Of a DNA stretch of 38,416 bases, positions 12,151 through 19,820 are shown piece after piece; position 1 is the stretch's first letter, and each line of letters opens with the position of its first letter. The stretch comes from DASULK01 sp036381835 (lineage in GTDB: Bacteria > Actinomycetota > Actinomycetes > Mycobacteriales > Micromonosporaceae): assembly GCA_036381835.1 (NCBI GenBank), contig DASVCA010000202.1:1-38416 (forward strand). The letters are read 5' to 3'. The position numbers were made by a program, and so were the translations under genes. The notes beneath the pieces were generated by a model, which was given only the letters and a program-made list of their open reading frames with translations, was not told the origin of the DNA and made no database searches.

Positions 12151-13212
12151 TCAGTGCTCTTCGCCGGGGCGGGCGGGGGCCCGGTCGGCGGCACCGTCGC
12201 CGACCGCCGGTGCCGTGCCGCGGCGGCGATAGGCGGCGAACTCCGCCTCGGTGACCACCCGGTAGCCGGTGGGCTCACCGGGGCCGGCCGGCTTCGCGGA
12301 GACGTCTACCTGAGACACGTCGCCCTTCGACGGCTCGCCAGAGGCCGGCTCGTCCAGCGGGACGAGGTAGGCGCGCGGCCCCCGGACCCGTACCAGGTAG
12401 ATCAGGGCGCCGAGGAAGACGACGGCGGCGGTCCACACGTTGAGCCGCAGCCCGAAAATCTCGTTGGCCGGGTCGGTGCGCATCAGCTCGATCCAGGAGC
12501 GTCCGGCGGTGTAGCCCATCACGTACAGGGCGAACGCCCGTCCCCGGCCGAGCTTGAGCTTTCGGTCGACCAGCAGGACCAGGATCGCCACCGCGATGTT
12601 CCACAGCGCCTCGTACCCGAAGGTGGGGTGCACCAGACCCGGCTCGGCCGGCACCGGCTCACCGGTCTGCGGGTCCCGCTCCGCCCGACCGTCCGCCATC
12701 TTGTAGACCTCAAGTCCCCAGGGCAGGGTGGTCGGACCGCCGTAGAGCTCGTTGTTGAACCAGTTGCCGAGTCGGCCCACCGCCTGGGCCAGAGGCAGCC
12801 CGGGCGCGAGCGCGTCGGCCACCACGCTCAGTGGAATGCCGAGCTGACGCGCGGCCAACCAGGCCCCGAGGGCCCCACCGGCCACCGCCCCCCAGATGCC
12901 GAGACCACCCTCCCAGATGTAGAGGGCTCGGATCGGATCGCCTGCCGCCCCGAAGTACTTCTCCGGCGAGGTGAGCACGTGATAGATCCGGGCGCCGAGG
13001 ATGCCGAACGGCACCGCCCAGGCCGCGATGTCCAGGGTCGCCCAGGGTGCGACGCCGCGGCTGCGCAGCCGGCGTTCGGTCACCAGGACGGCGATCGCGA
13101 TGCCGGCCACGATGCACAGCGCGTACGCGCGGATCGGAACCGGACCGATCTCCCAGACGGCGGTGGTGGGGCTCGGGATGGCCGCCAACGGGGTAAGCGA
13201 GGCGAGGATCAC
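12151..13212 (-). CDS. lgt: prolipoprotein diacylglyceryl transferase
   Basis: A 353-aa multi-spanning membrane enzyme that moves diacylglyceryl from phosphatidylglycerol to the lipobox cysteine of prolipoproteins. The Lgt signature is clear (AQAVGRLGNWFNNELYGGPT), along with GARIYHVLTSPEKYF, the YIWEGGLGIWGA block and HPTFGYEALWN. About seven hydrophobic segments are visible. A hydrophilic tail of roughly 70 residues after the last helix (from about RVRGPRAYLVPLDEP) is longer than in E. coli Lgt, as is common in actinobacteria. The GTG start at 13212 has no ribosome site, but TAGCGT sits 8 nt upstream (13221-13226). lgt directly follows trpA, a conserved actinobacterial order. Confidence 0.96.
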   Translation of the reverse strand: MILASLTPLAAIPSPTTAVWEIGPVPIRAYALCIVAGIAIAVLVTERRLRSRGVAPWATLDIAAWAVPFGILGARIYHVLTSPEKYFGAAGDPIRALYIWEGGLGIWGAVAGGALGAWLAARQLGIPLSVVADALAPGLPLAQAVGRLGNWFNNELYGGPTTLPWGLEVYKMADGRAERDPQTGEPVPAEPGLVHPTFGYEALWNIAVAILVLLVDRKLKLGRGRAFALYVMGYTAGRSWIELMRTDPANEIFGLRLNVWTAAVVFLGALIYLVRVRGPRAYLVPLDEPASGEPSKGDVSQVDVSAKPAGPGEPTGYRVVTEAEFAAYRRRGTAPAVGDGAADRAPARPGEEH

Positions 13213-13220
13213 GGATGCAC

Positions 13221-13226
13221 ACGCTA
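13221..13226 (-). promoter_or_regulatory. putative -10 element for lgt
   Basis: TAGCGT on the minus strand lies in the 57-bp trpA-lgt gap, 8 nt before the lgt GTG, which has no Shine-Dalgarno sequence. It may give lgt its own leaderless transcript in addition to read-through from trpA. Confidence 0.3.
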
Positions 13227-13269
13227 CCCGCGCAACCGGTTTTCCGGCATCCGGGGCTCCGGCCGTCGA

Positions 13270-14070
13270 TCAATGACGGGGCGCCCGCACCCCCTCGGCC
13301 AGTTCGGCGCCGAGTGCCCGCAGCCGAGCCAGGCCGGTCGTCTCGTCCGGGGCGTCGAGCAGGCATCGGATCAGGGCGCTGCCGACGATCACGCCGTCGG
13401 CGTAGGAGGCCACCTCGGCCGCCTGCGCGCCGGTGCCGACGCCCAGGCCCACGCCGATCGGCAGATCGGTGACCGGCCGCACCCGGGCGACAAGGGCGGG
13501 CGCGGCGGTCGAGGTGCGTTCCCGGGCGCCCGTCACCCCCATCACCGCGGTGGCGTAGACGAACCCGCGGCAGTGCGCGACCGTCATCGCGATCCGCGCG
13601 TCGGTCGAGGAAGGGGCGACCAGGAAGGTGCGGTCCAGGCGGTACCGGTCGGAGGCGGCCAGCCATTCGTCGGCCTCGTCCGGGATCAGATCGGGGGTGA
13701 TCAGCCCGGTGCCCCCGGCTGCGGCCAGGTCCCGGGCGAAGGCGTCCACCCCGTACCGCTCCACCGGGTTCCAGTAGGTCATCACCACCACGGGAGCGCC
13801 GGTGGCCGCCACGGCCTCGACCACGCGCAGCCCGTCGGCGACCCGCACGCCGCCGGCGAGCGCGATGTCGCTGGCCCGCTGGATCACCGGTCCGTCCATC
13901 ACCGGGTCCGAGTACGGCAACTGCAATTCGATGACATCGACCCCGGAATCGAGCATCGCCTTCATCGCCGCGATGCTGCCCGGTACCGTCGGGAAGCCGG
14001 CCGGCAGGCAGCCGATCAGCAACGCCCGCCCATCGGCGCGGGCCTTCTCGAAGGCCGTCCGGATACTCAT
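13270..14070 (-). CDS. trpA: tryptophan synthase alpha chain
   Basis: A 266-aa TIM-barrel subunit that cleaves indole-3-glycerol phosphate to indole and glyceraldehyde 3-phosphate. The catalytic Glu and Asp regions are seen in GVDVIELQLPYSDPVMDGPVIQ; other family blocks are GLITPDLIPDEADEW, FVYATAVMGVTGARE and GVGLGVGTGAQAAEVASYADGVIVGSAL. ATG at 14070 overlaps the trpB TGA as ATGA, so the two subunits are co-translated. The open frame continues further upstream, but that part lies antisense-free inside trpB and is not needed. Confidence 0.97.
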   Translation of the reverse strand: MSIRTAFEKARADGRALLIGCLPAGFPTVPGSIAAMKAMLDSGVDVIELQLPYSDPVMDGPVIQRASDIALAGGVRVADGLRVVEAVAATGAPVVVMTYWNPVERYGVDAFARDLAAAGGTGLITPDLIPDEADEWLAASDRYRLDRTFLVAPSSTDARIAMTVAHCRGFVYATAVMGVTGARERTSTAAPALVARVRPVTDLPIGVGLGVGTGAQAAEVASYADGVIVGSALIRCLLDAPDETTGLARLRALGAELAEGVRAPRH

Positions 14071-15308
14071 GATCCCGCTCCGTCGAGCAGCCCGAAGTAG
14101 GTGGCCGCGGTGTGCATGTCCTTGTCCCCGCGACCGGACAGGTTGACCACGATGGTGGGCTCGCGCCCCAGTTCGGCGGTCAGCTCGGGAACGAGTTTCA
14201 GCGCCCCGGCCAGGGCGTGGGCGCTCTCGATGGCCGGAATGATGCCCTCGGTGCGACACAGCAGCCGGAAGGCGTCCATCGCCTCGGCGTCGGTCACCGG
14301 TCGGTAGGTGGCCCGGCCGATGTCATGCAGCCAGGCGTGCTCCGGCCCGACCCCCGGATAGTCGAGGCCGGCCGAGATCGAGTGGGACTCCCGGGTCTGT
14401 CCGTCCTCGTCCTGCAGCACGTAGGTGCGGGCCCCGTGCAGCACCCCGGCCGAACCGCCGCTGATCGACGCGGCGTGGCGGCCCGTCGTCACGCCCGCGC
14501 CACCGGCTTCGAAGCCGTACAGCCGCACCTGCGGGTCGTCGACGAAGGCGTGGAAGATGCCGATCGCGTTGGACCCGCCGCCGACGCACGCCGCGACCGC
14601 ATCGGGCAGCGTGCCGGTCGACGCCAGGCACTGCTCCCGCGCCTCCACCCCGATGCCGCCCACGAAATCCCGCACGATCTCCGGGAACGGGTGCGGTCCG
14701 GCCGCGGTGCCGAGCAGGTAGTGGGTGTGCTCCACGCTCGCCACCCAGTCACGCAGCGCCTCGTTGAGCGCGTCCTTCAAGGTGCGCGACCCGGTGGTCA
14801 CCGGGATCACGGTCGCGCCGAGCATCCGCATCCGGGCCACGTTCAGCGCCTGCCGCTCGGTGTCGACCTCGCCCATGTAGACGACGCATTCCAGGTCGAG
14901 GTACGCCGCCGCGGTCGCGCTGGCCACCCCGTGCTGCCCGGCGCCGGTCTCGGCGATCACCCGGGTCTTGCCCATCCGTTTGGCGAGCAGCGCCTGCCCC
15001 AGCACGTTGCGCACCTTATGGGCGCCGGTGTGGTTCAGATCCTCCCGCTTGAGCAGCATCCGCGCCCCGACCCGTGCCGACAATCGCTCGGCATGGTAGA
15101 GCGGGGACGGCACGTCGGCGTAGTCGCGCAGCATGCCGGCGAACTCGGCCTGAAACCCCGGGTCGGCCTTCGCCTGCCGGTAGGCCGTCTCCAGCTGGTC
15201 GAGCGCGGCGATCAGCGCCTCGGGCACGAATCGACCGCCATAGCGACCGAAATGGCCGCGGGCGTCCGGCAGCGACGGGTTCGCGGCCGCAGCGGTCGGC
15301 GGGGTCAC
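14067..15308 (-). CDS. trpB: tryptophan synthase beta chain
   Basis: A 413-aa PLP enzyme that joins indole and serine to give tryptophan. The PLP lysine lies in LKREDLNHTGAHKVRN, the catalytic Glu region in ETGAGQHGVASA, and the phosphate-binding loop in CVGGGSNAIGIFHAF. The first 20 residues are an alanine/proline-rich lead before the conserved GHFGRYGGRFVPE. GTG at 15308 overlaps the trpC stop by four bases. It is the classical TrpB1 type that pairs with TrpA, as shown by the adjacent trpA. Confidence 0.97.
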   Translation of the reverse strand: MTPPTAAAANPSLPDARGHFGRYGGRFVPEALIAALDQLETAYRQAKADPGFQAEFAGMLRDYADVPSPLYHAERLSARVGARMLLKREDLNHTGAHKVRNVLGQALLAKRMGKTRVIAETGAGQHGVASATAAAYLDLECVVYMGEVDTERQALNVARMRMLGATVIPVTTGSRTLKDALNEALRDWVASVEHTHYLLGTAAGPHPFPEIVRDFVGGIGVEAREQCLASTGTLPDAVAACVGGGSNAIGIFHAFVDDPQVRLYGFEAGGAGVTTGRHAASISGGSAGVLHGARTYVLQDEDGQTRESHSISAGLDYPGVGPEHAWLHDIGRATYRPVTDAEAMDAFRLLCRTEGIIPAIESAHALAGALKLVPELTAELGREPTIVVNLSGRGDKDMHTAATYFGLLDGAGS

Positions 15309-16195
15309 CGGACCGGCCTCGGCGTCGCCGGGTGGTTGCCGGCGTTGACCAGCTCGGCGACCGCCTCCCGCGGGCTCTTCTGGGTCACCAGGCCCTCTCC
15401 GACCAGTACCGCGTCCGCTCCGGCCGAGGCGTAGCGGATCAGGTCGTGCGGCCCGCGCACCCCGGACTCGGCCACCTTGACCACGCTGTTGGGCAGGCCG
15501 GGGGCGACCCGTTCGAAGACCGACCGGTCGACCTCGAGGGTACGCAGGTTGCGGGCGTTGACGCCGATGACCTTGGCTCCGGCCGCCAGTGCCCGGTCCG
15601 CCTCCTCCTCGTCGTGCACCTCGACCAGCGCGGTCATGCCCAGCGATTCGACCCGTTCGAGGAGGCCGACCAGGACGTTCTGTTCGAGCGCCGCCACGAT
15701 CAGCAACACCACGTCCGCGCCGTGGGCGCGCGCCTCGTGCACCTGGTAGCTGGAGATGATGAAGTCCTTGCGCAGCACCGGCACCTTGACCGCCGCGCGC
15801 ACGGCGGCCAGGTCCTCCAGTGAGCCGCCGAACCAGCGGCTCTCGGTCAGCACGCTGATGCATCGGGCCCCGCCGGCCGCATACTGCCCGGCCAGCTCGG
15901 CCGGGTCGGGGATGTCCGCGAGCTGTCCCTTCGACGGCGACGAGCGCTTCACCTCGGCGATCACGCCGACGCCGGGGCGACGCAGCACCGCGAAGGCGTC
16001 GAGCGGCGGCGGCGCCGCGGCCGCCATGCGCCGGATCTTTTCGAGCGGGATCCTGTCCTGCCGGCGGGTGACATCCTCCCGTACGCCGGCGAGGATCTCG
16101 TCCAGGACGTTCGCGTAGCGGGTCGACCCGGTCGTACCCCTGTAGGGGTGCGCGTGCTCAGCAATCTCCAATGGACTCCCCTCCCCGGGTGCCAT
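15305..16195 (-). CDS. trpC: indole-3-glycerol phosphate synthase
   Basis: A TIM-barrel enzyme converting CdRP to indole-3-glycerol phosphate. Typical blocks are VIAEVKRSSPSKG, VLRKDFIISSYQVHEARAHGADVVLLI, VIGVNARNLRTLEVD and VAESGVRGPHDL. The conserved protein starts at VLDEILAGVRED, about 33 residues in, and no start codon exists there, so an N-terminal extension is real. ATG at 16195 (296 aa) has TAGCAT 6 nt upstream and would be leaderless. A TTG at 16171 follows GAGGGGAG closely and is the alternative. It starts the trpCBA unit; a hairpin and palindromes upstream separate it from the TIGR02234 gene. No trpF is fused or adjacent. Confidence 0.95.
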   Translation of the reverse strand: MAPGEGSPLEIAEHAHPYRGTTGSTRYANVLDEILAGVREDVTRRQDRIPLEKIRRMAAAAPPPLDAFAVLRRPGVGVIAEVKRSSPSKGQLADIPDPAELAGQYAAGGARCISVLTESRWFGGSLEDLAAVRAAVKVPVLRKDFIISSYQVHEARAHGADVVLLIVAALEQNVLVGLLERVESLGMTALVEVHDEEEADRALAAGAKVIGVNARNLRTLEVDRSVFERVAPGLPNSVVKVAESGVRGPHDLIRYASAGADAVLVGEGLVTQKSPREAVAELVNAGNHPATPRPVR

Positions 16196-16201
16196 GGGCC
16201 G

Positions 16202-16207
16202 ATGCTA
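16202..16207 (-). promoter_or_regulatory. putative -10 element of trpC
   Basis: TAGCAT on the minus strand stands 6 nt (CGGCCC) before the ATG at 16195. It lies just after the hairpin at 16211-16233, so trpCBA may be transcribed separately from hisI-trpE. Confidence 0.4.
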
Positions 16208-16210
16208 GGT

Positions 16211-16233
16211 GGCACCGGCGCGACGCCGGTGCC
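16211..16233 (-). terminator. 9-bp GC hairpin between TIGR02234 gene and trpC
   Basis: GGCACCGGC and GCCGGTGCC flank a 5-nt loop (GCGAC), a perfect stem. It lies about 65 bp after the TIGR02234 stop codon and just before the trpC promoter-like hexamer. No U-run follows. It could terminate or attenuate the hisI-trpE transcript. Confidence 0.5.
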
Positions 16234-16246
16234 GGGGGTGGGGCGC

Positions 16247-16293
16247 ATCTCACAAATCGCGATGCGAGATAATGGCGAACTGTTCGTAAACAG
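16247..16293. promoter_or_regulatory. clustered palindromes upstream of trpC (possible operator)
   Basis: Three dyads sit in 47 bp. ATCTCACA...TGCGAGAT (16247-16270) has 7 of 8 arm positions paired over an 8-nt centre. CGAAC-T-GTTCG spans 16276-16286. CTGTT-CGTA-AACAG spans 16280-16293 and overlaps the second. The stretch is more A/T-rich than its surroundings. Placement between the TIGR02234 gene and trpC fits a control site for trpCBA, but no regulator is identified. Confidence 0.4.
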
Positions 16294-16297
16294 ATGA

Positions 16298-16879
16298 TCA
16301 CTCTCGGTCCCGATTCGGCGACCGTTCCGCCGCCGAAAGGTCATCCCCGTCCTCGGTCGGATCCTCACCCCGATCCAGGGCATCCCACACCACAGCGGTC
16401 GTGCGCTCACCCGCGGCCACGCCAGCCACCGGCCGCTCGTACCGGTCGCCCATGCTCGGCCAGTCCCGACCTCGAACCGCGACAAGCCACCCGCCGCCGG
16501 CGGTGAGCAGCCCACCGAGCCCGCACAGCACGGGCCACAGCCGGCTCGCTCCGGCCTGGGGCAACGTCGCGCCCCATACGCCCGCGGCTGCGGCGCTCGC
16601 TCCGACGGCCAGGATGACCCCACCTACGCCGCGCCGTACGACGCCACGGGTGGCCAGCACCGCACCGGCGCCGGCGAGCGCGACCAGCGCCAGGGGCACC
16701 AGCCAGGGCATCAGCTCGGCACCGGTCCGCCCGGTACGCACCTCGGGCAGGGGCGCCGGGCGGGCCGTCACCTCCACCACCCACTCCCGGGTGGCGGCGA
16801 ACAACGTCAGGCCGGCACCGACCACGGACGACGCCGGCGCGAGCCGCTCGCGGCGGCGTCGCTCGTCGGGGGCGCTCAC
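16298..16879 (-). CDS. trp-region conserved membrane protein (TIGR02234 type)
   Basis: A 193-aa protein with about four hydrophobic segments, starting near GAGLTLFAATREWV and continuing through WLVPLALVALAGAGAVLAT, GVGGVILAVGASAAAAGVWG and LWPVLCGLGGLLTAGGGWLVAVRG. The C-terminal tail has VVWDALDRGEDPT, which matches the ending typical of the actinobacterial family found between trpE and trpC. Its function is unknown; the constant location suggests a link to tryptophan or its precursors. The GTG start overlaps the trpE stop by four bases (16876-16879). Confidence 0.88.
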   Translation of the reverse strand: MSAPDERRRRERLAPASSVVGAGLTLFAATREWVVEVTARPAPLPEVRTGRTGAELMPWLVPLALVALAGAGAVLATRGVVRRGVGGVILAVGASAAAAGVWGATLPQAGASRLWPVLCGLGGLLTAGGGWLVAVRGRDWPSMGDRYERPVAGVAAGERTTAVVWDALDRGEDPTEDGDDLSAAERSPNRDRE

Positions 16880-18420
16880 CGCGCCGGCCGGAGGGTCTCA
16901 GCGGCGGCGACGGCGGCCAACACCGCCGCCGCCTTGTTCCGGGTCTCCTGCTCTTCCGCGGCCGGCTCCGAGTCGGCCACGACGCCGGCGCCCGCCTGCA
17001 CGTACGCCCGCCCGTCCCGGATCAGCGCCGTGCGGATCGCGATCGCCATGTCCATCTCACCGCCGAACCCGAAGTACCCGACGGTGCCGCCGTAGACACC
17101 GCGCCGGGTCGGCTCCAGCTCCTCGATGATCTCCATGGCGCGTACTTTCGGCGCACCGGAGAGCGTGCCGGCGGGAAAGGTCGCGGCGAGCGCGTCGAAC
17201 GCGGTCCGGTCCGGCCGCAGTACGCCCACGACGGTGGAGACGATGTGCATGACATGGCTGTACCGCTCGATCCGGGCGAACTCGGGCACCTCCACGGTGC
17301 CGGGCACGCAGACCCGCCCGAGATCGTTGCGGCCGAGGTCCACCAGCATGACGTGCTCGGCCCGCTCCTTCGGGTCGGCGAGCAGTTCGGCGGCCAAGGC
17401 GCTGTCCTCCTCGGGGGTCCGGCCCCGCGGACGGGTGCCCGCGATCGGATGCAGCGTGGCCCACCGGGCGCCGTCCTCGGCCACCGTGACCTTCAGGTGC
17501 GGCTCGGGTGAGGAGCCCACGATGTCGAAGCCGTCGAAGCGCAGGAAGTACATGTACGGGCTCGGATTGGTGGTGCGCAGGACCCGGTACACGTCGAAGG
17601 GGTCGGCGGTGGTGGCGCGCTCGAACCGCTGGGAGAGCACGATCTGAAAGCACTCCCCCGCCCGGATCGCCTCCTTGGCTTCCGCGACCGCCTTCGGGTA
17701 GGCGCCGTCGACCGTCCGGCTGATCACCTTGTCCATCGAGGCGCGCTCCACCGTCGAGACCAGCGGCGGGGTGGGGCGGGACAGTGCGGTGGTCATGGCG
17801 TCCAGCCGCCCGACCGCCTGGTGGTAGGCGGCGGTGACCTGCGCGTCCCAGTCGCCGTGATCGACCGGGGGCAGGATCGCGTTGGCCACCAGCATCGCGG
17901 AGCCCTCGAAGTGATCCAGGACGACCAGATCGGTGGCGAGCATCATGCCCAGCTCCGGCACGTCGAGGTCGTCCTCGGCGAGTTCCGGCAGACGTTCGAA
18001 CCGACGGACCAGGTCGTAGCTCAGGTAACCGACCATGCCGCCGGTCAACGGCGGCAACCCGACGGCGGGCTCGGCGGCCGCGGTCAGCGTCGAGATGCTC
18101 TCGCGCAGCACCTCCAACGGGTCACCGCCCTCGGGCAGGCCGGTGGGCGGGCTGCCCAGCCAGCCTGCTTCCCCACCCCGGGCCACGAGGGTGGCCACGC
18201 TGCGCACGCCGATGAAGGAGTACCGCGACCAGACCGCCCCGGCCGCGGACTGCTCGGCCGATTCCAGCAGGAAGGTCCCGGGGCCGCCGGCCAGCTTGCG
18301 GTACACCCCGACCGGTGTCTCCCCGTCGGCGAGCAGTCTGCGGATCACGGGCACCACCCGCTGCCGGCGAGCCAGCGTGCGGAAGGTGGACTCGTCCGGA
18401 CTGACGACCCCGCTGATCAT
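16876..18420 (-). CDS. trpE: anthranilate synthase component I
   Basis: A 514-aa chorismate-binding enzyme that forms anthranilate from chorismate with ammonia or with glutamine via TrpG, which is not in this window. The LLES motif (residues 51-54), part of the tryptophan feedback site, is intact, which points to TrpE rather than PabB. Catalytic blocks include CFQIVLSQRFE, MYFLRFDGFDIVGSSPE, HPIAGTRPRGRTPEED, LVDLGRNDLGRV, FPAGTLSGAPKVRAMEII and GAGVVADSEPAAEEQET. ATG at 18420 overlaps the hisI stop as ATGA. No leader peptide with tandem Trp codons is visible ahead of it. Confidence 0.97.
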   Translation of the reverse strand: MISGVVSPDESTFRTLARRQRVVPVIRRLLADGETPVGVYRKLAGGPGTFLLESAEQSAAGAVWSRYSFIGVRSVATLVARGGEAGWLGSPPTGLPEGGDPLEVLRESISTLTAAAEPAVGLPPLTGGMVGYLSYDLVRRFERLPELAEDDLDVPELGMMLATDLVVLDHFEGSAMLVANAILPPVDHGDWDAQVTAAYHQAVGRLDAMTTALSRPTPPLVSTVERASMDKVISRTVDGAYPKAVAEAKEAIRAGECFQIVLSQRFERATTADPFDVYRVLRTTNPSPYMYFLRFDGFDIVGSSPEPHLKVTVAEDGARWATLHPIAGTRPRGRTPEEDSALAAELLADPKERAEHVMLVDLGRNDLGRVCVPGTVEVPEFARIERYSHVMHIVSTVVGVLRPDRTAFDALAATFPAGTLSGAPKVRAMEIIEELEPTRRGVYGGTVGYFGFGGEMDMAIAIRTALIRDGRAYVQAGAGVVADSEPAAEEQETRNKAAAVLAAVAAAETLRPAR

Positions 18421-18845
18421 GCTGTCTCCCCATCGGATGCGACCGGCAACTCGTGGTGGAAGCAGGTGCGGCTGCCGGTGTGGCAGGCGGGCCCGATCTG
18501 CGCGACGCTGAGCAGCACGGCGTCCCCGTCGCAGTCCAGCGCAGCGGAGCGGACGTACTGGCGGTGTCCGGACGTCTCGCCCTTCACCCAGTACTCCTGC
18601 CGACTACGTGACCAGTAGGTCGCCCGTCCGGTGGTGAGGGTGCGGTGCAGCGCTTCGTCGTCCATCCAGGCCACCATCAGCACCTCGCCGGTGTCGTGAT
18701 CGCGGACGACCGCGGCGATCAGGCCGTCGGCGTTGCGGCGCAGGCGGGCTGCGATCGCCGGGTCGAGGGCGGATTGGCTGACCCGGGATCGGGGCGACGG
18801 GCCGGCGGCCGCGCCTTCGGGTATCGGCAGGTCGGATACGGGCAC
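18417..18845 (-). CDS. hisI: phosphoribosyl-AMP cyclohydrolase
   Basis: A 142-aa HisI without a fused HisE domain. It catalyses the third histidine step, opening the adenine ring of PR-AMP. Family signature blocks are present: VLMVAWMDDEALHRTLTTGRATYWSRSR, ETSGHRQYV and the Zn/Mg-site region ALDCDGDAVLLSVAQIGPACHTGSRTCF with its cysteines. The first 25 residues are poorly conserved and the GTG start at 18845 has no Shine-Dalgarno sequence, so the exact start is uncertain. It heads the trp operon here, away from the main his operon, and is linked to trpE by an ATGA overlap. Confidence 0.95.
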   Translation of the reverse strand: MPVSDLPIPEGAAAGPSPRSRVSQSALDPAIAARLRRNADGLIAAVVRDHDTGEVLMVAWMDDEALHRTLTTGRATYWSRSRQEYWVKGETSGHRQYVRSAALDCDGDAVLLSVAQIGPACHTGSRTCFHHELPVASDGETA

Positions 18846-18915
18846 ACCCGATTGTGTCGCATTCGGGGCCGCCGCCGCCCGTCAGGGCCACTACCTGCGA
18901 CCCCACCGCCCAGGA

Positions 18916-19611
18916 TCAGCCGAGGTCGACGCCGCGCTCCCGCAGCCACGGCACCGGGTCGATCTGGTTCCACAGGCCGCGGTGCACCTCGAAGTGCAGA
19001 TGGGGGCCGGTCGAGTCGCCGGTCGAGCCCTCCCAGCCGATCAGATCACCGGGGCCGACCCGGTCGCCGACCGCCACGTTCGCCTTGTTGAGGTGCGCGT
19101 AGTGGGTGAGGTACCCGTCACCGTGATCGATGAGGACCGAGATGCCGTATCCGGCGTATACCCATCCGGTGGCGAGCACGGTTCCCGCGCCCACGGCGAA
19201 GATCGGTGCGTTCTCCGGAGCGCCGAAGTCCATGCCGGCGTGCATGAGTCCCCACCGGGGACCGTAACTCGACGTGATCTTCGCACCCGGCATGGGGTGG
19301 ACCCAGTCCGGCGGCTCGACCGGTGGCGGCGGGGGCTCATCTTCCCGGACGGCGCGCTCCGGGCGTTGGGCGGCCTCGGCGCGGCCGGCCTCGAGGGCCC
19401 CCGGGTCCTCGACCACCGCATCGGGGCCGACCGGCGTCCCCGCCGGTGCGGTCGCCGCGGAGGTGCCCGCCAGGCCGAACCCGGCGACCAGCACGCCGGT
19501 GGCCGCCACGTAGGCGCTGTGACCGGCGAGTCGCTTCGCGACCCGATCACGCCAGGTGCGCACGGCGACGACGAGCGCGTCCAGTCGCTCGAATATCTCG
19601 TTTACCTGCAT
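18916..19611 (-). CDS. membrane-anchored M23 family metallopeptidase
   Basis: A 231-aa protein with a basic N-terminus, one hydrophobic segment at about residues 33-53 (signal anchor), a Pro/Glu/Ala-rich linker (55-103) and a C-terminal LytM/M23 domain. The zinc ligands H124 and D128 (HAGMDFG) and H206 (GPHLHFEV), plus H173 (YAHLN), are all there, so it should be an active peptidoglycan endopeptidase outside the membrane. ATG at 19611 lies 11 nt after AGGAGG; a GTG at 19620 is too close to that site. It is divergent from the ABC-2/TetR operon and shares its control region, including the 36-bp palindrome. Confidence 0.87.
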   Translation of the reverse strand: MQVNEIFERLDALVVAVRTWRDRVAKRLAGHSAYVAATGVLVAGFGLAGTSAATAPAGTPVGPDAVVEDPGALEAGRAEAAQRPERAVREDEPPPPPVEPPDWVHPMPGAKITSSYGPRWGLMHAGMDFGAPENAPIFAVGAGTVLATGWVYAGYGISVLIDHGDGYLTHYAHLNKANVAVGDRVGPGDLIGWEGSTGDSTGPHLHFEVHRGLWNQIDPVPWLRERGVDLG

Positions 19612-19756
19612 ACGTGTCACGACCTCCTGCCCGACCGGCCGGGGCGGGACGCAACCGGGCGGTGTTCGGCCCGAGCCCCGGACGGCACACGGACCAGGTA
19701 CAACGCCGGCCGGAGGAGGAGTCATCCCGGCGGCCCGAATGGGCCGGGTCACGGTC

Positions 19757-19786
19757 TTGCCCCGGCACAGACAATTCACCTACCGT
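19757..19786 (+). promoter_or_regulatory. putative promoter of the ABC-2/TetR operon
   Basis: TTGCCC (19757-19762) and TACCGT (19781-19786) are 18 bp apart. The -10 lies inside the left arm of the 36-bp palindrome, so a bound repressor would block it. The ribosome site GGAGGG precedes the ATG at 19821. Confidence 0.35.
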
Positions 19787-19808
19787 TGAATTCATCGGTA
19801 GGTGAATT
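19773..19808. promoter_or_regulatory. 36-bp near-perfect palindrome, likely TetR operator
   Basis: AATTCACCTACCG (19773-19785) returns as CGGTAGGTGAATT (19796-19808), and the 10-nt centre contains the palindrome TGAATTCA. Only one of 18 base pairs is unpaired (T at 19786 against T at 19795). It can also be read as two overlapping ATTCA-N8-TGAAT sites 16 bp apart, which would suit two TetR dimers. It ends 12 bp before the ABC ATPase start, and the TetR gene lies in the same operon, so autoregulation is likely. Confidence 0.75.
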
Positions 19809-19820
19809 ACGGAGGGCGCG

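Noticed and set aside
11821..14100. A 759-codon plus-strand open frame
   Set aside because: Antisense to the monooxygenase, lgt and trpA; composition typical of a shadow frame.
16276..16286. CGAAC-T-GTTCG as a LexA/SOS box
   Set aside because: The spacing differs from the actinobacterial GAAC-N4-GTTC form, and the neighbouring genes are not SOS-type.
18421..18915. A trp attenuator or leader peptide before trpE
   Set aside because: trpE starts inside the end of hisI, leaving no leader, and no run of Trp codons was seen upstream of hisI.
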